This document shows, piece by piece, positions 26,230-36,800 of a DNA stretch of 64,000 nt; the stretch's first letter is position 1, and each line of letters begins with the position of its first letter. This DNA is from Streptomyces toyocaensis (lineage in GTDB: Bacteria; Actinomycetota; Actinomycetes; Streptomycetales; Streptomycetaceae), in the NCBI RefSeq assembly GCF_000725125.1, contig NZ_JFCB01000018.1:1-64000 (forward strand), written 5' to 3'. The notes beneath the pieces were generated by a model. It did no database searches and was not told where the DNA came from. It saw only the letters and a program-made list of their open reading frames with translations. A program made the translations under genes and the position numbers.

Positions 26230-26756
26230 AGCGCGCGCCCAGCGCCTGGAGCACCCTGTGGCCCCTGCTGGCGCAGGTGGCCGGGGTGGCGGTGATGGTC
26301 GCCGCCTACTTCCTGCTGCCCCTGGACGGACTGGGCCCGCGCCGCCCGCTGCTGAGCTGGCTCCTCTTCGGTATCGCGCTCGGGCTGATCGCCGCCCTGC
26401 TGCTGAGGCAGGTCGTCCGGGTGCTGCTGTCCGTCCCGGGAACCCGCCCGGGGCTGGTCATCCCGCCGCTGATCAGCCTGTCCATCCTGGTCTTCGCCTC
26501 CGCCTACCAGGCGCTGGCGCAGGATCCCGGCCAGGTCGACGGCATCACCACCCGCCTGGACGCCCTCTACTTCACCCTGGTCACCGTCGCCACCATCGGC
26601 TACGGCGACATCACGCCCCACGGACAGGCCGCGCGGCTGGTCACCATCCTGCAGATCCTCTACAGCTTCGTCTTCCTCACCGCGGCGGCCACCGCCCTCA
26701 CCCAGTCCTTCCGTGCGACGGTCAGTCGCCGTGACACGCCCCGCCAACCGCGCTGA
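26190..26756 (+). CDS. Two-pore-helix potassium channel-like protein
   Basis: About 188 residues. Two N-terminal membrane helices are followed by a pore module with the selectivity filter TVATIGYGDITPHG and a final helix (LVTILQILYSFVFLTAAATA), as in Ion_trans_2 channels. The start is uncertain: GTG 26190 lies inside the upstream gene, and later GTG codons at the first helix are possible. No RCK domain is present. Confidence 0.8.
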   Translation: MRAAPREQRDPGVERAPSAWSTLWPLLAQVAGVAVMVAAYFLLPLDGLGPRRPLLSWLLFGIALGLIAALLLRQVVRVLLSVPGTRPGLVIPPLISLSILVFASAYQALAQDPGQVDGITTRLDALYFTLVTVATIGYGDITPHGQAARLVTILQILYSFVFLTAAATALTQSFRATVSRRDTPRQPR

Positions 26757-26905
26757 CCTCACCCTGTCGCGCGCCAGTGTGACTCGCGTCACACTGGAAC
26801 GGCGGGGATCCGATCCCCGGGCCCCGGATGAACCGGGCCGCCGATCCGCCGGTTCCGTCCACCCGCGGTCATCCGGTTCCGCACCTTCCCGAGGGGTGTC
26901 CGCTC

Positions 26906-28303
26906 ATGAGCGGCATGGACGCAACTGCTCTCGACAGCCTGCGCGCGGCCTTGCGAGGACGTGTCGTCACACCGCGGGACGCGGACTACGACGAGGCCCG
27001 CAGCATCTACAACGCCATGATCGACCGGCGTCCGGCCGCCATCGCCCAGTGCGCCGGCACGGCGGACGTGCGGACCACCCTCGCCTTCGCCCAGGAGACG
27101 GGCACCGATCTCGCCGTCCGCGGGGGCGGGCACAGCGGGCCGGGCCTGTGCCTGGTCGACGGCGGACTCACGCTGGACCTTTCCCCGATGCGCTGGGCGC
27201 GGGTCGACCCGGAGGCCGGGACCGTGCAGGTGGGCGGGGGCAGCCGGCTGGGCGACATGGATCACGAGGCACACGCCTTCGGCGGCGCCGTGCCCTCCGG
27301 GATCAACTCGACGACGGGCGTCGGCGGCCTCACCCTGGGCGGCGGACACGGCCACCTGACCCGCGCGTACGGGCTGACGGTCGACAGCCTGGTCGCCGCG
27401 GACGTCGTCCTGGCCGACGGCAGCGCGGTCACCGTGTCCGAGAAGGAGCACCCGGACCTGCTGTGGGCGCTGCGGGGCGGAGGCGGCAACTTCGGCGTGG
27501 TCACGTCGTTCACCTTCCGGCTGCACCCGGCGGACACGGTCGGGGTCGCGGTGACCGTGTGGCCGGTCGAGCGCACACCGGAGGTGCTGCGCTGGTACCG
27601 GGAGTTCCTGCCCGCCGCGCCGGAGGACCTCAACGGGTTCTTCGCCCTCATGACCGTCCCGCCCGGGCCGCCCTTCCCGGAACCGCTCCACGGCCGGAAG
27701 GCGTGCGCGGTGATCTGGTGCTGCACCGGCGACCTGGCCGACGGCCGCCTGGAGGAGGTGCTGTCCGTGGTCAACGACCCGGCCCCGCCTGCCTTCCACT
27801 TCGCCACGCCCATGCCCTACCCGGCCCTGCAGGCCATGTTCGACGAGCTGGTCCCCAAAGGGCTGCAGTGGTACTGGCGCGGCGACTTCTTCGACGGCAT
27901 CCCCGACGAGGCGGTCGCCGTCCACGAACGCTACGGCCAGGCGCTTCCCACCGAGTTGTCGACGATGCACCTGTACCCCGTGGACGGAGCGGCCCACCGG
28001 GTCGCCCCGGGCGAAACGGCCTGGGCCTACCGGGACGCGGTGTGGTCCGGCATCGTCGCCGGCGTCGACCCCGACCCGGCCAACGCCGATCTGGTCCGGC
28101 AGTGGTGCGTCGACTACTGGACCGACCTGCACCCGCACTCCATGGGCGGCTCGTACGTCAACTTCATCGGCGAGTCCGAGGGCCCCGAACGCGTCCGGTC
28201 CACCTACCGCGACCACTACGACCGCCTGACCGCGGTCAAGCGCGCGTACGACCCGCACAACTTCTTCCGCGCCAACCAGAACATCCCGCCGTCCGCGGCC
28301 TGA
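26906..28303 (+). CDS. FAD-binding BBE-type oxidoreductase
   Basis: A 465-residue flavoprotein. The FAD_binding_4 domain contains RGGGHSGPG, whose His is the usual covalent flavin site, and GLTLGGGHGHLTR. The Cys that forms the second flavin bond in bicovalent family members is absent at that site. The berberine-bridge C-terminus ends RVRSTY...AYDPHNFFRANQNI. ATG 26906 has GAGGGG nine nt upstream. Such enzymes oxidise sugars or secondary metabolites; the substrate is unknown. Confidence 0.9.
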   Translation: MSGMDATALDSLRAALRGRVVTPRDADYDEARSIYNAMIDRRPAAIAQCAGTADVRTTLAFAQETGTDLAVRGGGHSGPGLCLVDGGLTLDLSPMRWARVDPEAGTVQVGGGSRLGDMDHEAHAFGGAVPSGINSTTGVGGLTLGGGHGHLTRAYGLTVDSLVAADVVLADGSAVTVSEKEHPDLLWALRGGGGNFGVVTSFTFRLHPADTVGVAVTVWPVERTPEVLRWYREFLPAAPEDLNGFFALMTVPPGPPFPEPLHGRKACAVIWCCTGDLADGRLEEVLSVVNDPAPPAFHFATPMPYPALQAMFDELVPKGLQWYWRGDFFDGIPDEAVAVHERYGQALPTELSTMHLYPVDGAAHRVAPGETAWAYRDAVWSGIVAGVDPDPANADLVRQWCVDYWTDLHPHSMGGSYVNFIGESEGPERVRSTYRDHYDRLTAVKRAYDPHNFFRANQNIPPSAA

Positions 28304-28334
28304 TCCGGGGCCCGGCGGGGGGGCCGGCACCAAC

Positions 28335-28372
28335 ACCGGAGGCCCCGTGGATCACTCCACGGGGCCTCCGGT
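28335..28372. terminator. Bidirectional terminator between oxidoreductase and tRNA-Arg
   Basis: A perfect 17-bp stem (ACCGGAGGCCCCGTGGA with TCCACGGGGCCTCCGGT) and a four-base loop lie between converging transcripts. Confidence 0.88.
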
Positions 28373-28378
28373 CTGCTG

Positions 28379-28451
28379 TGCACTCGGCAGGATTCGAACC
28401 TGCAACCTTCTGATCCGTAGTCAGATGCTCTATCCGTTAAGCTACGAGTGC
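28379..28451 (-). tRNA. tRNA-Arg(ACG)
   Basis: A 73-nt tRNA. The acceptor GCACTCG pairs with CGAGTGC, the anticodon loop CTACGGA has anticodon ACG, and the T loop is TTCGAAT. CCA is not encoded. Its A34 is the substrate of TadA (12586-13080). Confidence 0.96.
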
Positions 28452-28598
28452 TTGTCTCTTCAGTTTTCTCGCCGCTCCCGGCCCTTTCGGCCCGCTCGCG
28501 GCGACAGGAAGAACATTACATGACTGCCGCCGCCATGTGAAATCCGTTTGGCCCACCCCTTGTGACCTGCGCGAACGCCGAATCAGGGGGAGGCAACG

Positions 28599-28631
28599 AC
28601 GAAGCCCCGGCCGCAGGGGCCGGGGCTTCGT
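28599..28631 (-). terminator. Terminator of tRNA-Ser(GCT)
   Basis: A 14-bp stem (ACGAAGCCCCGGCC / GGCCGGGGCTTCGT) with a five-base loop begins 9 nt past the tRNA 3' end. Confidence 0.85.
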
Positions 28632-28639
28632 GATGAGGG

Positions 28640-28730
28640 CGGAGGCGGAGGGATTTGAACCCTCGATGGGCTTTAAGACCCAAACCGCATTAGCAGTGCG
28701 GCGCCATAGACCGGACTAGGCGACGCCTCC
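28640..28730 (-). tRNA. tRNA-Ser(GCT)
   Basis: A 91-nt class II tRNA. The acceptor GGAGGCG pairs with CGCCTCC, the anticodon loop CTGCTAA has anticodon GCT, there is a long variable arm, and the T loop is TTCAAAT. CCA is not encoded. It reads AGC/AGU. Confidence 0.96.
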
Positions 28731-28912
28731 ATGCACAGGCCCTCCCCGCGCGTGAGCGCGAGCGGGTCGGTGCGTGCCGATGATGACACAACCGCGTGGG
28801 GTGTCACCAATCGGTCCCCACGGTACTAGGCGGGGAGCCCGCAGGGCAAAGCACTTCCCGCCGTCACGCCGGCGTGGCGCAACGTCCCGCGCGGTGGCGC
28901 GTTGATCAGGTC

Positions 28913-29404
28913 ATGTCTCAGATCCTCGTGCAGGTCCTGAAGAGCGCCGCCCGCCCCGTGCCGCGGTGGTTCGTCGCCGGTGCCGCCGCCCTCGCCGCCC
29001 TCACCCCGCTGTCCGCGGCACCCCCCGCGGCGTACGCGCAGGAGCCGCCTCCGCGCGGCGACCGTCTCACCGTCACCGTGCGCGGCGCGGGCGACGGAGC
29101 GGACGGGACGTACGTGGTGCGCTGCCGGCCCGGTGGCGGCAGCCATCCCGACCCCGCCGGGGCCTGCGCGGCCGTCGAGCGGAACACGCGGTGGGGTGAG
29201 GACCCCTTCGCCCCCGTGCCGCGCGACGCCGTCTGCACCATGCAGTACGGCGGGCCCGCCACCGCCCGGGTCACCGGCACCTGGGCGGGCCGTCCCGTCG
29301 ACACCACGTACGACCGTGGGAACGGGTGCGCGATCGCCCGCTGGGACCGGCTCGTGCCGCTGCTGCCCGAGGCGCCGCGGCGAGTCGGGGCACAGGGGGC
29401 GTAA
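28913..29404 (+). CDS. SSI-family secreted protease inhibitor
   Basis: A 163-residue Streptomyces subtilisin inhibitor-like protein. A twin-basic start and hydrophobic core end at AAYAQ. The mature domain has the four SSI cysteines (VRCRPGG, GACAAV, AVCTMQY, GNGCAIAR). The reactive loop reads C-T-M-Q, so P1 is probably Met, with Thr at P2 where the model SSI has Pro. The ribosome site is weak (AGG two nt from the ATG). It should inhibit extracellular serine proteases. Confidence 0.88.
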   Translation: MSQILVQVLKSAARPVPRWFVAGAAALAALTPLSAAPPAAYAQEPPPRGDRLTVTVRGAGDGADGTYVVRCRPGGGSHPDPAGACAAVERNTRWGEDPFAPVPRDAVCTMQYGGPATARVTGTWAGRPVDTTYDRGNGCAIARWDRLVPLLPEAPRRVGAQGA

Positions 29405-29621
29405 AGGTCCCGCGAAGGTTGCGCCCGCGTCGGCGCAGGCAGTCACGGGTGCGCGGCGTACCTGGCGTCACACGGCCGTCACTTCCTGATGCGACGTCCG
29501 TCCCATCCGGCGTCGCGGGCGCAACCCCAGCCCTTAGACTCCCTCGCGTGACACGTTGCGGGCAGGTTGGCAAGATGGCCCGAGCGGTCGGCACGTCGCG
29601 GTAACAGGGAGGAAGCGTCTC

Positions 29622-32600
29622 GTGAGCAGCAGGCCATCCCGAGGCGCTGCTCGCCTCGCAGCCATACTGGACGCGCTTCCCGACGCCCTGGTGCTGGTCA
29701 ACGCCAACGGGACCGTCGTCAACGCCAACACCATCGCCCTGGAGGCCTTCGAGACCCCGGGCACCGCCCTGGTGGGGCGAGGGCTGCTGGATCTGCTGCC
29801 GCAGTTCGACAGCAAGCTCATCCCGGGGTCCATGCGGCGGCCCGACCACATCGACCCGCGCGCGCGTACGAAGCCGACCCGGATGATCGCCCGCCGGACC
29901 GACGGGAGCGAGTTCCCGGTCGAGGTCACCAGTGCGAACCTGGAGACCGGCCAGCAGGCGTACGACACGTACGGCTACACCGGCGACGAACTCCTCATGC
30001 TCGTCGTCCGCGACCTTTCCGGCACCGTCGACACCGAGGCCGAGCTCGCCCGTTCGCAGCGGCAGACCGAGATGATCCTGCGGGCCGCCTCCGAAGGCGT
30101 CGTCGGCACGGACACCGACGGCAGGATCGTCCTCGTCAACCCGGCCGCCGCCCAGATACTGGGCTACCGGGCCGGGGAACTCGGCGGACGCGAACTGCAC
30201 ACCCTGGTTCTGCACTCGCGTGCGGACGGCTCCCCCTTCCCGTACGACGAGTCCCCGCTCGCCGACACCCTGCGTTCCGGGCGCAAGCACCGGGTGCGCG
30301 GGCAGGTGCTGTACTCCAAGAGCGGCGACAAGGTGCCGGTCGACCTGACGACGGCGCCCGTGCGCGACGGCGACCAGCTCGTCGGCGCCGTCATGACGTT
30401 CCTCGACCGCCGCCCCTACGACGCGCTGGCCGAGGAGAAGGATGCGGCCGAGCGGGAGCACGCCGAGGAGCTGGAGCGGCTCGCGGAGGAGCACGGCTCG
30501 GAACTGACCGCCCTGCGCCAGGGCCACGTCACCGAGCTGGAGGAGCTGCGCGAGCAGCACGCGGAGGAACTCGCCGCGCACGAGGAGCGGTACGCCGCCC
30601 TCGGCGAGCGCGAGAAGGACCGCTACGAGGCCCTCGCCGCCCGGCACGAGCAACTGCTCACCCTGCTCGGGCAGTCCCTGCGGGGCCCGCTGGACGAACT
30701 GCGCCGCGAGCTGTCCGCGCTGGCCGCCGACGACGCCGGGCAGCTGTGGCCCGAGGCCAACCAGGTGCTCCACCATCTGTCGGCCGGCTACGCCCGCATC
30801 ACCACCCTCATCGACAACGTCCTCGGCTTCCAGCGGCTCGACGCCGGGGCCGAGCAGGTCGCCCGTACGAAGGTGATGCTCGACGCCGTCGTCGCCGCCG
30901 GGGTGGACGGCGCCGTGGAGCTGATCGGTCCGGGGCGGGTGCAGTTCGCCGTGCACGCGCCGCCCATCGAGGCCGAGGTCGACCCGCGGCTGCTCGCGAC
31001 CGCCCTCGCCCACCTCGTCGCGGACGTCGCGGGCGTCGACGCGACCGGCAACACTCCGCTGGCGGCGGGCGGTTACCTGGACAACACCGTGGTGGTCGCG
31101 GCGGCGCAGCGCGGTGAGGTCGTACGCGTCGAGGTGCGCGGACCGTACAGCGGCGGCGACCCGGTGCACGAGCCGATCGTGCGCGGGATCGTCCGGGCGC
31201 ACGGTGGCGTGCTGCAGACGCACGAGGTGCCGGGGATGAGCGGCAGCGCGTTCGTCCTGGAGGTACCGATCGGGGGCGGGGCGGGAGCAGTGGCAGCCAC
31301 CGGTGCGCCGGCCCCGGCCGAGGAGCCCGCTCCCGCCGAGCCGACCGTCGGTGGCGGGCGGCGGCGCGCGCGGCGTTCCTCCGTGGACGCCTTCCTGGAG
31401 AGCGAGGCGCCGGACGCGCCCGGCGAGGCCGGCGCCGAAACCGCGCCCACCGGCCGGCGCAGGCGCCGGGCGGCCGCCGCCGAGCCGGTCCAGCTTCCCG
31501 CCCAGGCGTCCGGGGAGGACGCGAACGTCTCCGGCGGCACCGGGCGCCGGCGCGGCCGGCCGGCCGAGGACGCGCCGCTCGGCGCCGCGCTCGAACTCCC
31601 CGGTGCCGGGGTGTCCGAAGGGGCCGTCGTCACCGCCGCGGAGCATGCGGCGGGGTCCGCCGCGTCGAACACGGGGCTGGGCGGGACGGTACCGCCGCAG
31701 GGGGTGCCCGCGCCGTCCGGCCACCGGACCCACCGCGCGTCCGGCGAACAGCACGCGCTGCCCGCGGCGCTGCCCGCGCCGGCCACCGGCGGGAACGGCT
31801 CCGCCGAGGTGGCCGTGCACGTACCGGCCCAGGGCTCGGGGCAGCCCCAGGAGCAGGAGCAGCCGAGGGGACGCCGGCGCCGGGCGCTGGCCGCCGCCAC
31901 CGAGCGGGCGGCGGCACAGGAGGCCGCTCCGCGCACGGTGTTCGCGCTGCCGCCGGCCGAGGCGGACCAGGCGGAGCAGGCGGAGCAGGGGGACCGGACC
32001 GGACAGGCCGAGGTCGTCGGTCGCGCCCCGCAGACGGGCGGGGCGGACGGGTCCGCCGTGCCCGGTGACGTCCCGGCCGACGCCGGCCGTCATGACGCCG
32101 TACCGCAGGACCAGGCCGACGACCACACCCCGCCGCAGCCGCATCCCACCAGCGCCCCGACGGGCCGCCGGCGGCGGGCGGCGGCCCCGGCCTCCCCGGC
32201 GGTGGCGGCCGGGCAGCCGGCGGTGGCCGGGCAGCCGCCGGGCGTGCCCGCACCGGGGGCTCCGGAGCAGTGGGGGGCGGTGCCTCCGCAGGGGGCGCCC
32301 GTGGCACCGCAGGGGGCGCCCGTTCCGCCGCACAGTGCTCCCGTCCCGCCCCACCGAGCGCCCGTGGCACCGCGGCAGGGTGCTCCGGTTCCGCCGCCAG
32401 GGACGCCCGCAGCACCGCATGGGGCCCCGCCCCACGGAGCGCCCGTGGCACCGCAGAGCGGCCCCGTCCCGCCGCAGACGCCTGTGGCACCGCAGCAGGG
32501 CGCTCCGGTTCCGCCGCCAGGGACGCCCGCAGCACCGCAGGGGGCCCCCGTCCCGCCCCACGGGGCGCCCGTGCCCGGTCAGGTCGGCCAGGGGCACGGT

Positions 32601-34100
32601 GCACCGGGGGACGTTGCCGTGCCGGTGGCGCAGCACCCGGCCCCCGGACCCGGGGCGCAGGGGCCGGAAGAGGAGCGGCGGCCTGCCGCGCAGCCGCTCC
32701 CCGCCGAGGCCGCGCCCGGGCCGGGCACCCCGGCCCGGGGCACCCCGGCCCCGCAGCCGTGGCCCGCCGCCGGTGACGGCACCGGTGCCGGTACGCCCGT
32801 ACCTCAGGCACCGCCGGCACCGAACCCGCCGCAGCCGACGCCCGCCGCCGGCACCCCGCTGCCGCCCGAGGGTGCTCCGGCGCCGGCGCAGCGGGCCGCT
32901 CAGCCGCTGCCCGCGGAGTCCGCGGCGCCGGTGGACCCGAACTCGACGCAGGGGCGGGCGATCAGCGTGCGGACGCTGGGGCAGGGCGTGCCGTTCAACC
33001 GGCAGGCCGCTCAGGTGCAGCAGCCGCTGCCTTCGGCCACGCCCCCGCCGCATCAGCCGGGTGGCTCCGGCCGCCGCCGCAAGCTCGGCACGCGTCCCGA
33101 CCCGGCCGCGGGCGACGAGCAGCACGGGCGCCCGCACCCGGCGGCCGAGTCCGCACCCGCCGCCGCGCAGGCACCGGCGCAGGCACCGGTGCAGGCTCAG
33201 CCCCAGCACTCGCTCGCCGGTCAGTCCCGGCTCGCGCCCGGTACCGAGGGCACCGGGCGTTCGTACGCCATAGGGGCGCCCGACGCGGACGCCGCCGAGG
33301 GACCCGAGCCGCTGGACGGTCCGGGCGGCGCCGTGGAGGTGGCGGACACCCCGCGTCCGCAGCCGATGGACGACGAGCTGCCGCCGGAGCCGCTGGACAA
33401 CCCGCGCCGGCTGCTGGTGTGGCCCGCGCCGGACGTCTCGACGCAGCAGGCGCTGAGCGACCGCGGCTACCGGCCGGTGATCGTGCACTCGCGCGAGGAG
33501 GTCGACGCGCAGATCGCGGCCTTCCCCGCCGCGCTGTTCGTGGACCCGCTGACCGGCCCGATCACGCGTACGGCGCTCCAGTCGCTGCGGCAGGCGGCGA
33601 TGGCGGCCGAGGTGCCGGTACTGGTCACGGCCGGGCTCGGACAGGCCTCGCGCGATGCCGCGTACGGCGCCGATCCCGCCGTACTGCTGAAGGCGCTCGC
33701 GCCGCGCGACACCGAACAGCACCCCCCGCGGGTGCTGCTGATCGAGGAACACGCGGAGATAGCGCTGGCGCTGACCGGGACGCTGGAGCGGCGTGGGATG
33801 CAGGTCGCGCGGGCCGCGAGCGACGCCGACGCGGTGGCGCTGGCGGGGCAGTTCCGTCCGAACCTCGTGGTGATGGACCTGATGCAGGTGCACCGCAGGC
33901 AGGCCGGGATCATCGACTGGCTGCGGGCGAACGGGCAGCTCGACCGCACCCCGCTGGTCGTCTACACGGCCGCCGTCGACCAGGCGGACCTGCCGCGGCT
34001 GGCCTCGGGCGAGACGGTGCTGTTCCTCGCCGAGCGGTCCACGAGCGCCGAGGTGCAGGACCGCATCGTCGACCTGCTCGCGCGGATCGGGACGAACTGA
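29622..34100 (+). CDS. Giant PAS protein with degenerate histidine-kinase and receiver modules
   Basis: A 1492-residue protein. GTG 29622 has GGGAGGA eight nt upstream. Residues about 10-125 and 140-255 are PAS domains (ILRAASEGVVGTDTDGRIVL marks the second). Residues about 265-345 form a Glu-rich coiled coil. The dimerisation helix reads GQSLRGPLDELRRE, without the His of SHELRTPL. The ATPase-like part (to about 553) lacks clear N and G boxes. A Pro/Ala/Gln-rich linker of about 700 residues follows. The C-terminal receiver-like domain keeps Asp (VVMDLM, about residue 1418) and Thr (YTAA) but has Glu where Lys is expected (FLAERS). It looks like a sensor scaffold rather than an active kinase. 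Confidence 0.88.
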   Translation: MSSRPSRGAARLAAILDALPDALVLVNANGTVVNANTIALEAFETPGTALVGRGLLDLLPQFDSKLIPGSMRRPDHIDPRARTKPTRMIARRTDGSEFPVEVTSANLETGQQAYDTYGYTGDELLMLVVRDLSGTVDTEAELARSQRQTEMILRAASEGVVGTDTDGRIVLVNPAAAQILGYRAGELGGRELHTLVLHSRADGSPFPYDESPLADTLRSGRKHRVRGQVLYSKSGDKVPVDLTTAPVRDGDQLVGAVMTFLDRRPYDALAEEKDAAEREHAEELERLAEEHGSELTALRQGHVTELEELREQHAEELAAHEERYAALGEREKDRYEALAARHEQLLTLLGQSLRGPLDELRRELSALAADDAGQLWPEANQVLHHLSAGYARITTLIDNVLGFQRLDAGAEQVARTKVMLDAVVAAGVDGAVELIGPGRVQFAVHAPPIEAEVDPRLLATALAHLVADVAGVDATGNTPLAAGGYLDNTVVVAAAQRGEVVRVEVRGPYSGGDPVHEPIVRGIVRAHGGVLQTHEVPGMSGSAFVLEVPIGGGAGAVAATGAPAPAEEPAPAEPTVGGGRRRARRSSVDAFLESEAPDAPGEAGAETAPTGRRRRRAAAAEPVQLPAQASGEDANVSGGTGRRRGRPAEDAPLGAALELPGAGVSEGAVVTAAEHAAGSAASNTGLGGTVPPQGVPAPSGHRTHRASGEQHALPAALPAPATGGNGSAEVAVHVPAQGSGQPQEQEQPRGRRRRALAAATERAAAQEAAPRTVFALPPAEADQAEQAEQGDRTGQAEVVGRAPQTGGADGSAVPGDVPADAGRHDAVPQDQADDHTPPQPHPTSAPTGRRRRAAAPASPAVAAGQPAVAGQPPGVPAPGAPEQWGAVPPQGAPVAPQGAPVPPHSAPVPPHRAPVAPRQGAPVPPPGTPAAPHGAPPHGAPVAPQSGPVPPQTPVAPQQGAPVPPPGTPAAPQGAPVPPHGAPVPGQVGQGHGAPGDVAVPVAQHPAPGPGAQGPEEERRPAAQPLPAEAAPGPGTPARGTPAPQPWPAAGDGTGAGTPVPQAPPAPNPPQPTPAAGTPLPPEGAPAPAQRAAQPLPAESAAPVDPNSTQGRAISVRTLGQGVPFNRQAAQVQQPLPSATPPPHQPGGSGRRRKLGTRPDPAAGDEQHGRPHPAAESAPAAAQAPAQAPVQAQPQHSLAGQSRLAPGTEGTGRSYAIGAPDADAAEGPEPLDGPGGAVEVADTPRPQPMDDELPPEPLDNPRRLLVWPAPDVSTQQALSDRGYRPVIVHSREEVDAQIAAFPAALFVDPLTGPITRTALQSLRQAAMAAEVPVLVTAGLGQASRDAAYGADPAVLLKALAPRDTEQHPPRVLLIEEHAEIALALTGTLERRGMQVARAASDADAVALAGQFRPNLVVMDLMQVHRRQAGIIDWLRANGQLDRTPLVVYTAAVDQADLPRLASGETVLFLAERSTSAEVQDRIVDLLARIGTN
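32382..32539 (+). repeat. 120-bp tandem repeat in the Pro-rich linker
   Basis: A 38-bp block is identical at 32382-32419 and 32502-32539, exactly 120 bp apart. Shorter GCGCCCGTGGCACCGCAG-type units surround it. The period is a multiple of three, so the protein keeps repeating GAPVPPPGTPAAP. Copy number probably varies between strains. Confidence 0.85.
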
Positions 34101-34131
34101 CGGGCGGCCGCGCAGGCGGCGGACGTACGAC

Positions 34132-34178
34132 ACGCGCCGGGCGGTGAGCGGGGGTCCCCCGCTCACCGCCCGGCGCGT
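34132..34178. terminator. Bidirectional terminator between converging genes
   Basis: A near-perfect stem of about 21 bp (ACGCGCCGGGCGGTGAGCGG and its complement) with a tiny loop sits between the PAS gene stop and the ligase stop. Confidence 0.9.
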
Positions 34179-34192
34179 TCTCCCTCCGTGCG

Positions 34193-35848
<1,656 letters not shown>

Positions 35849-35905
35849 GGCGTCCTCCTGGGCGACATCGCCTACGCGTCGGTACGGGTTGCGCTGATTC
35901 TGCGC

Positions 35906-35923
35906 ACATACCGCGCGGTATGT
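35906..35923. promoter_or_regulatory. 18-bp perfect palindrome, probable TetR-type operator
   Basis: ACATACCGCGCGGTATGT is symmetrical over all 18 bp. It lies between the divergent ligase and the 3' end of the ECF sigma gene, 58 bp before the ligase start. AT-rich ends around a CCGCGCGG core are typical of TetR/AcrR repressors controlling fatty-acid genes; no such regulator is adjacent. Confidence 0.7.
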
Positions 35924-35972
35924 CACTAGGGGAGCGGATGATCGATCACGCCCCACCGAAGGACTTATTCCG

Positions 35973-36533
35973 TCAGTTTCGAACAAGTCCCAGCTCAGCG
36001 TCGTCGCGAAGCTTGCGGAGAGCCCTCGACACGGCGGACTTGACCGTCCCGACGGATACGCCGAGCACCTCGGCCGTCTGGACCTCGCTGAGGTCCTCGT
36101 AGTACCGCAGTACGACCATCGCCCGCTGCCGCGCGGGCAGCCGCATGATCGCGCGCCACATCGCGTCGCGCAGCGCCTGCAGCTCGGCGGGGTCGTCGCC
36201 GCCGGGCACCGGTTCGGGCTCGGGCAGCTCGTCGCAGGCGAACTCGTCGACCTTGCGCTTGCGCCACTGCGACGTGCGCGTGTTGAGCAGCGCCCTGCGC
36301 ACGTAACCGTCGAGCGCGCGGTGGTCCTCTATGCGCTCCCAGGCGACGTACGTCTTGGTGAGCGCGGTCTGCAGCAGGTCCTCCGCGTCGCTCGGGTTCC
36401 CGGTCAGCGACCGGGCGGTACGCAGGAGCACCGGCTGGCGGGCCCTCATGTACGACGAGAACGACGGATACGGAAGCATCTGCGTCGGTGGAGCAGCGGC
36501 GTTCGAAGCGCTGGTGCAGACGGGTGTGGTCAT
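35973..36533 (-). CDS. ECF RNA polymerase sigma factor (SigE-like subfamily)
   Basis: A 186-residue ECF sigma factor. Region 2 runs through LLRTARSLTGNPSDAEDLLQ and TYVAWERI; region 4 is MVVLRYYEDLSEVQTAEVLG then TVKSAVSRALRKL. The spacer is Glu/Pro-rich. No anti-sigma gene is adjacent, common in this subfamily of short Streptomyces ECFs. The ATG at 36533 has GGAG very close (two nt). Confidence 0.9.
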   Translation of the reverse strand: MTTPVCTSASNAAAPPTQMLPYPSFSSYMRARQPVLLRTARSLTGNPSDAEDLLQTALTKTYVAWERIEDHRALDGYVRRALLNTRTSQWRKRKVDEFACDELPEPEPVPGGDDPAELQALRDAMWRAIMRLPARQRAMVVLRYYEDLSEVQTAEVLGVSVGTVKSAVSRALRKLRDDAELGLVRN

Positions 36534-36800
36534 GTCTCCACGCTATGAGCGGGCCCCGTCCGGCGGATCGGCCGCAGGTCCCGAAGCCGGGTCCCCCTCA
36601 GGTTGTAGGGGTGGGGTCCGCCGCACCTCCTGAAGGTGGACGAGCGGGTGAGGGCTACTGCGGGTCGACCCCCGATGCCCGCGGCGCGCGGCCCGTCGGC
36701 GGCACGGCACCCGGGAACGCCCGCGCGGCGGCACCGGAGCACCGCCGCGCGGACGCCTCGCACCCCACGAAGCACACACGGTCCCGTCAGCGGGCCTGCC

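Noticed and set aside
32270..32580. Regular repeats considered as a CRISPR array
   Set aside because: The repeats are in frame in a Pro-rich linker, the spacers are also repetitive, and no cas gene is present.
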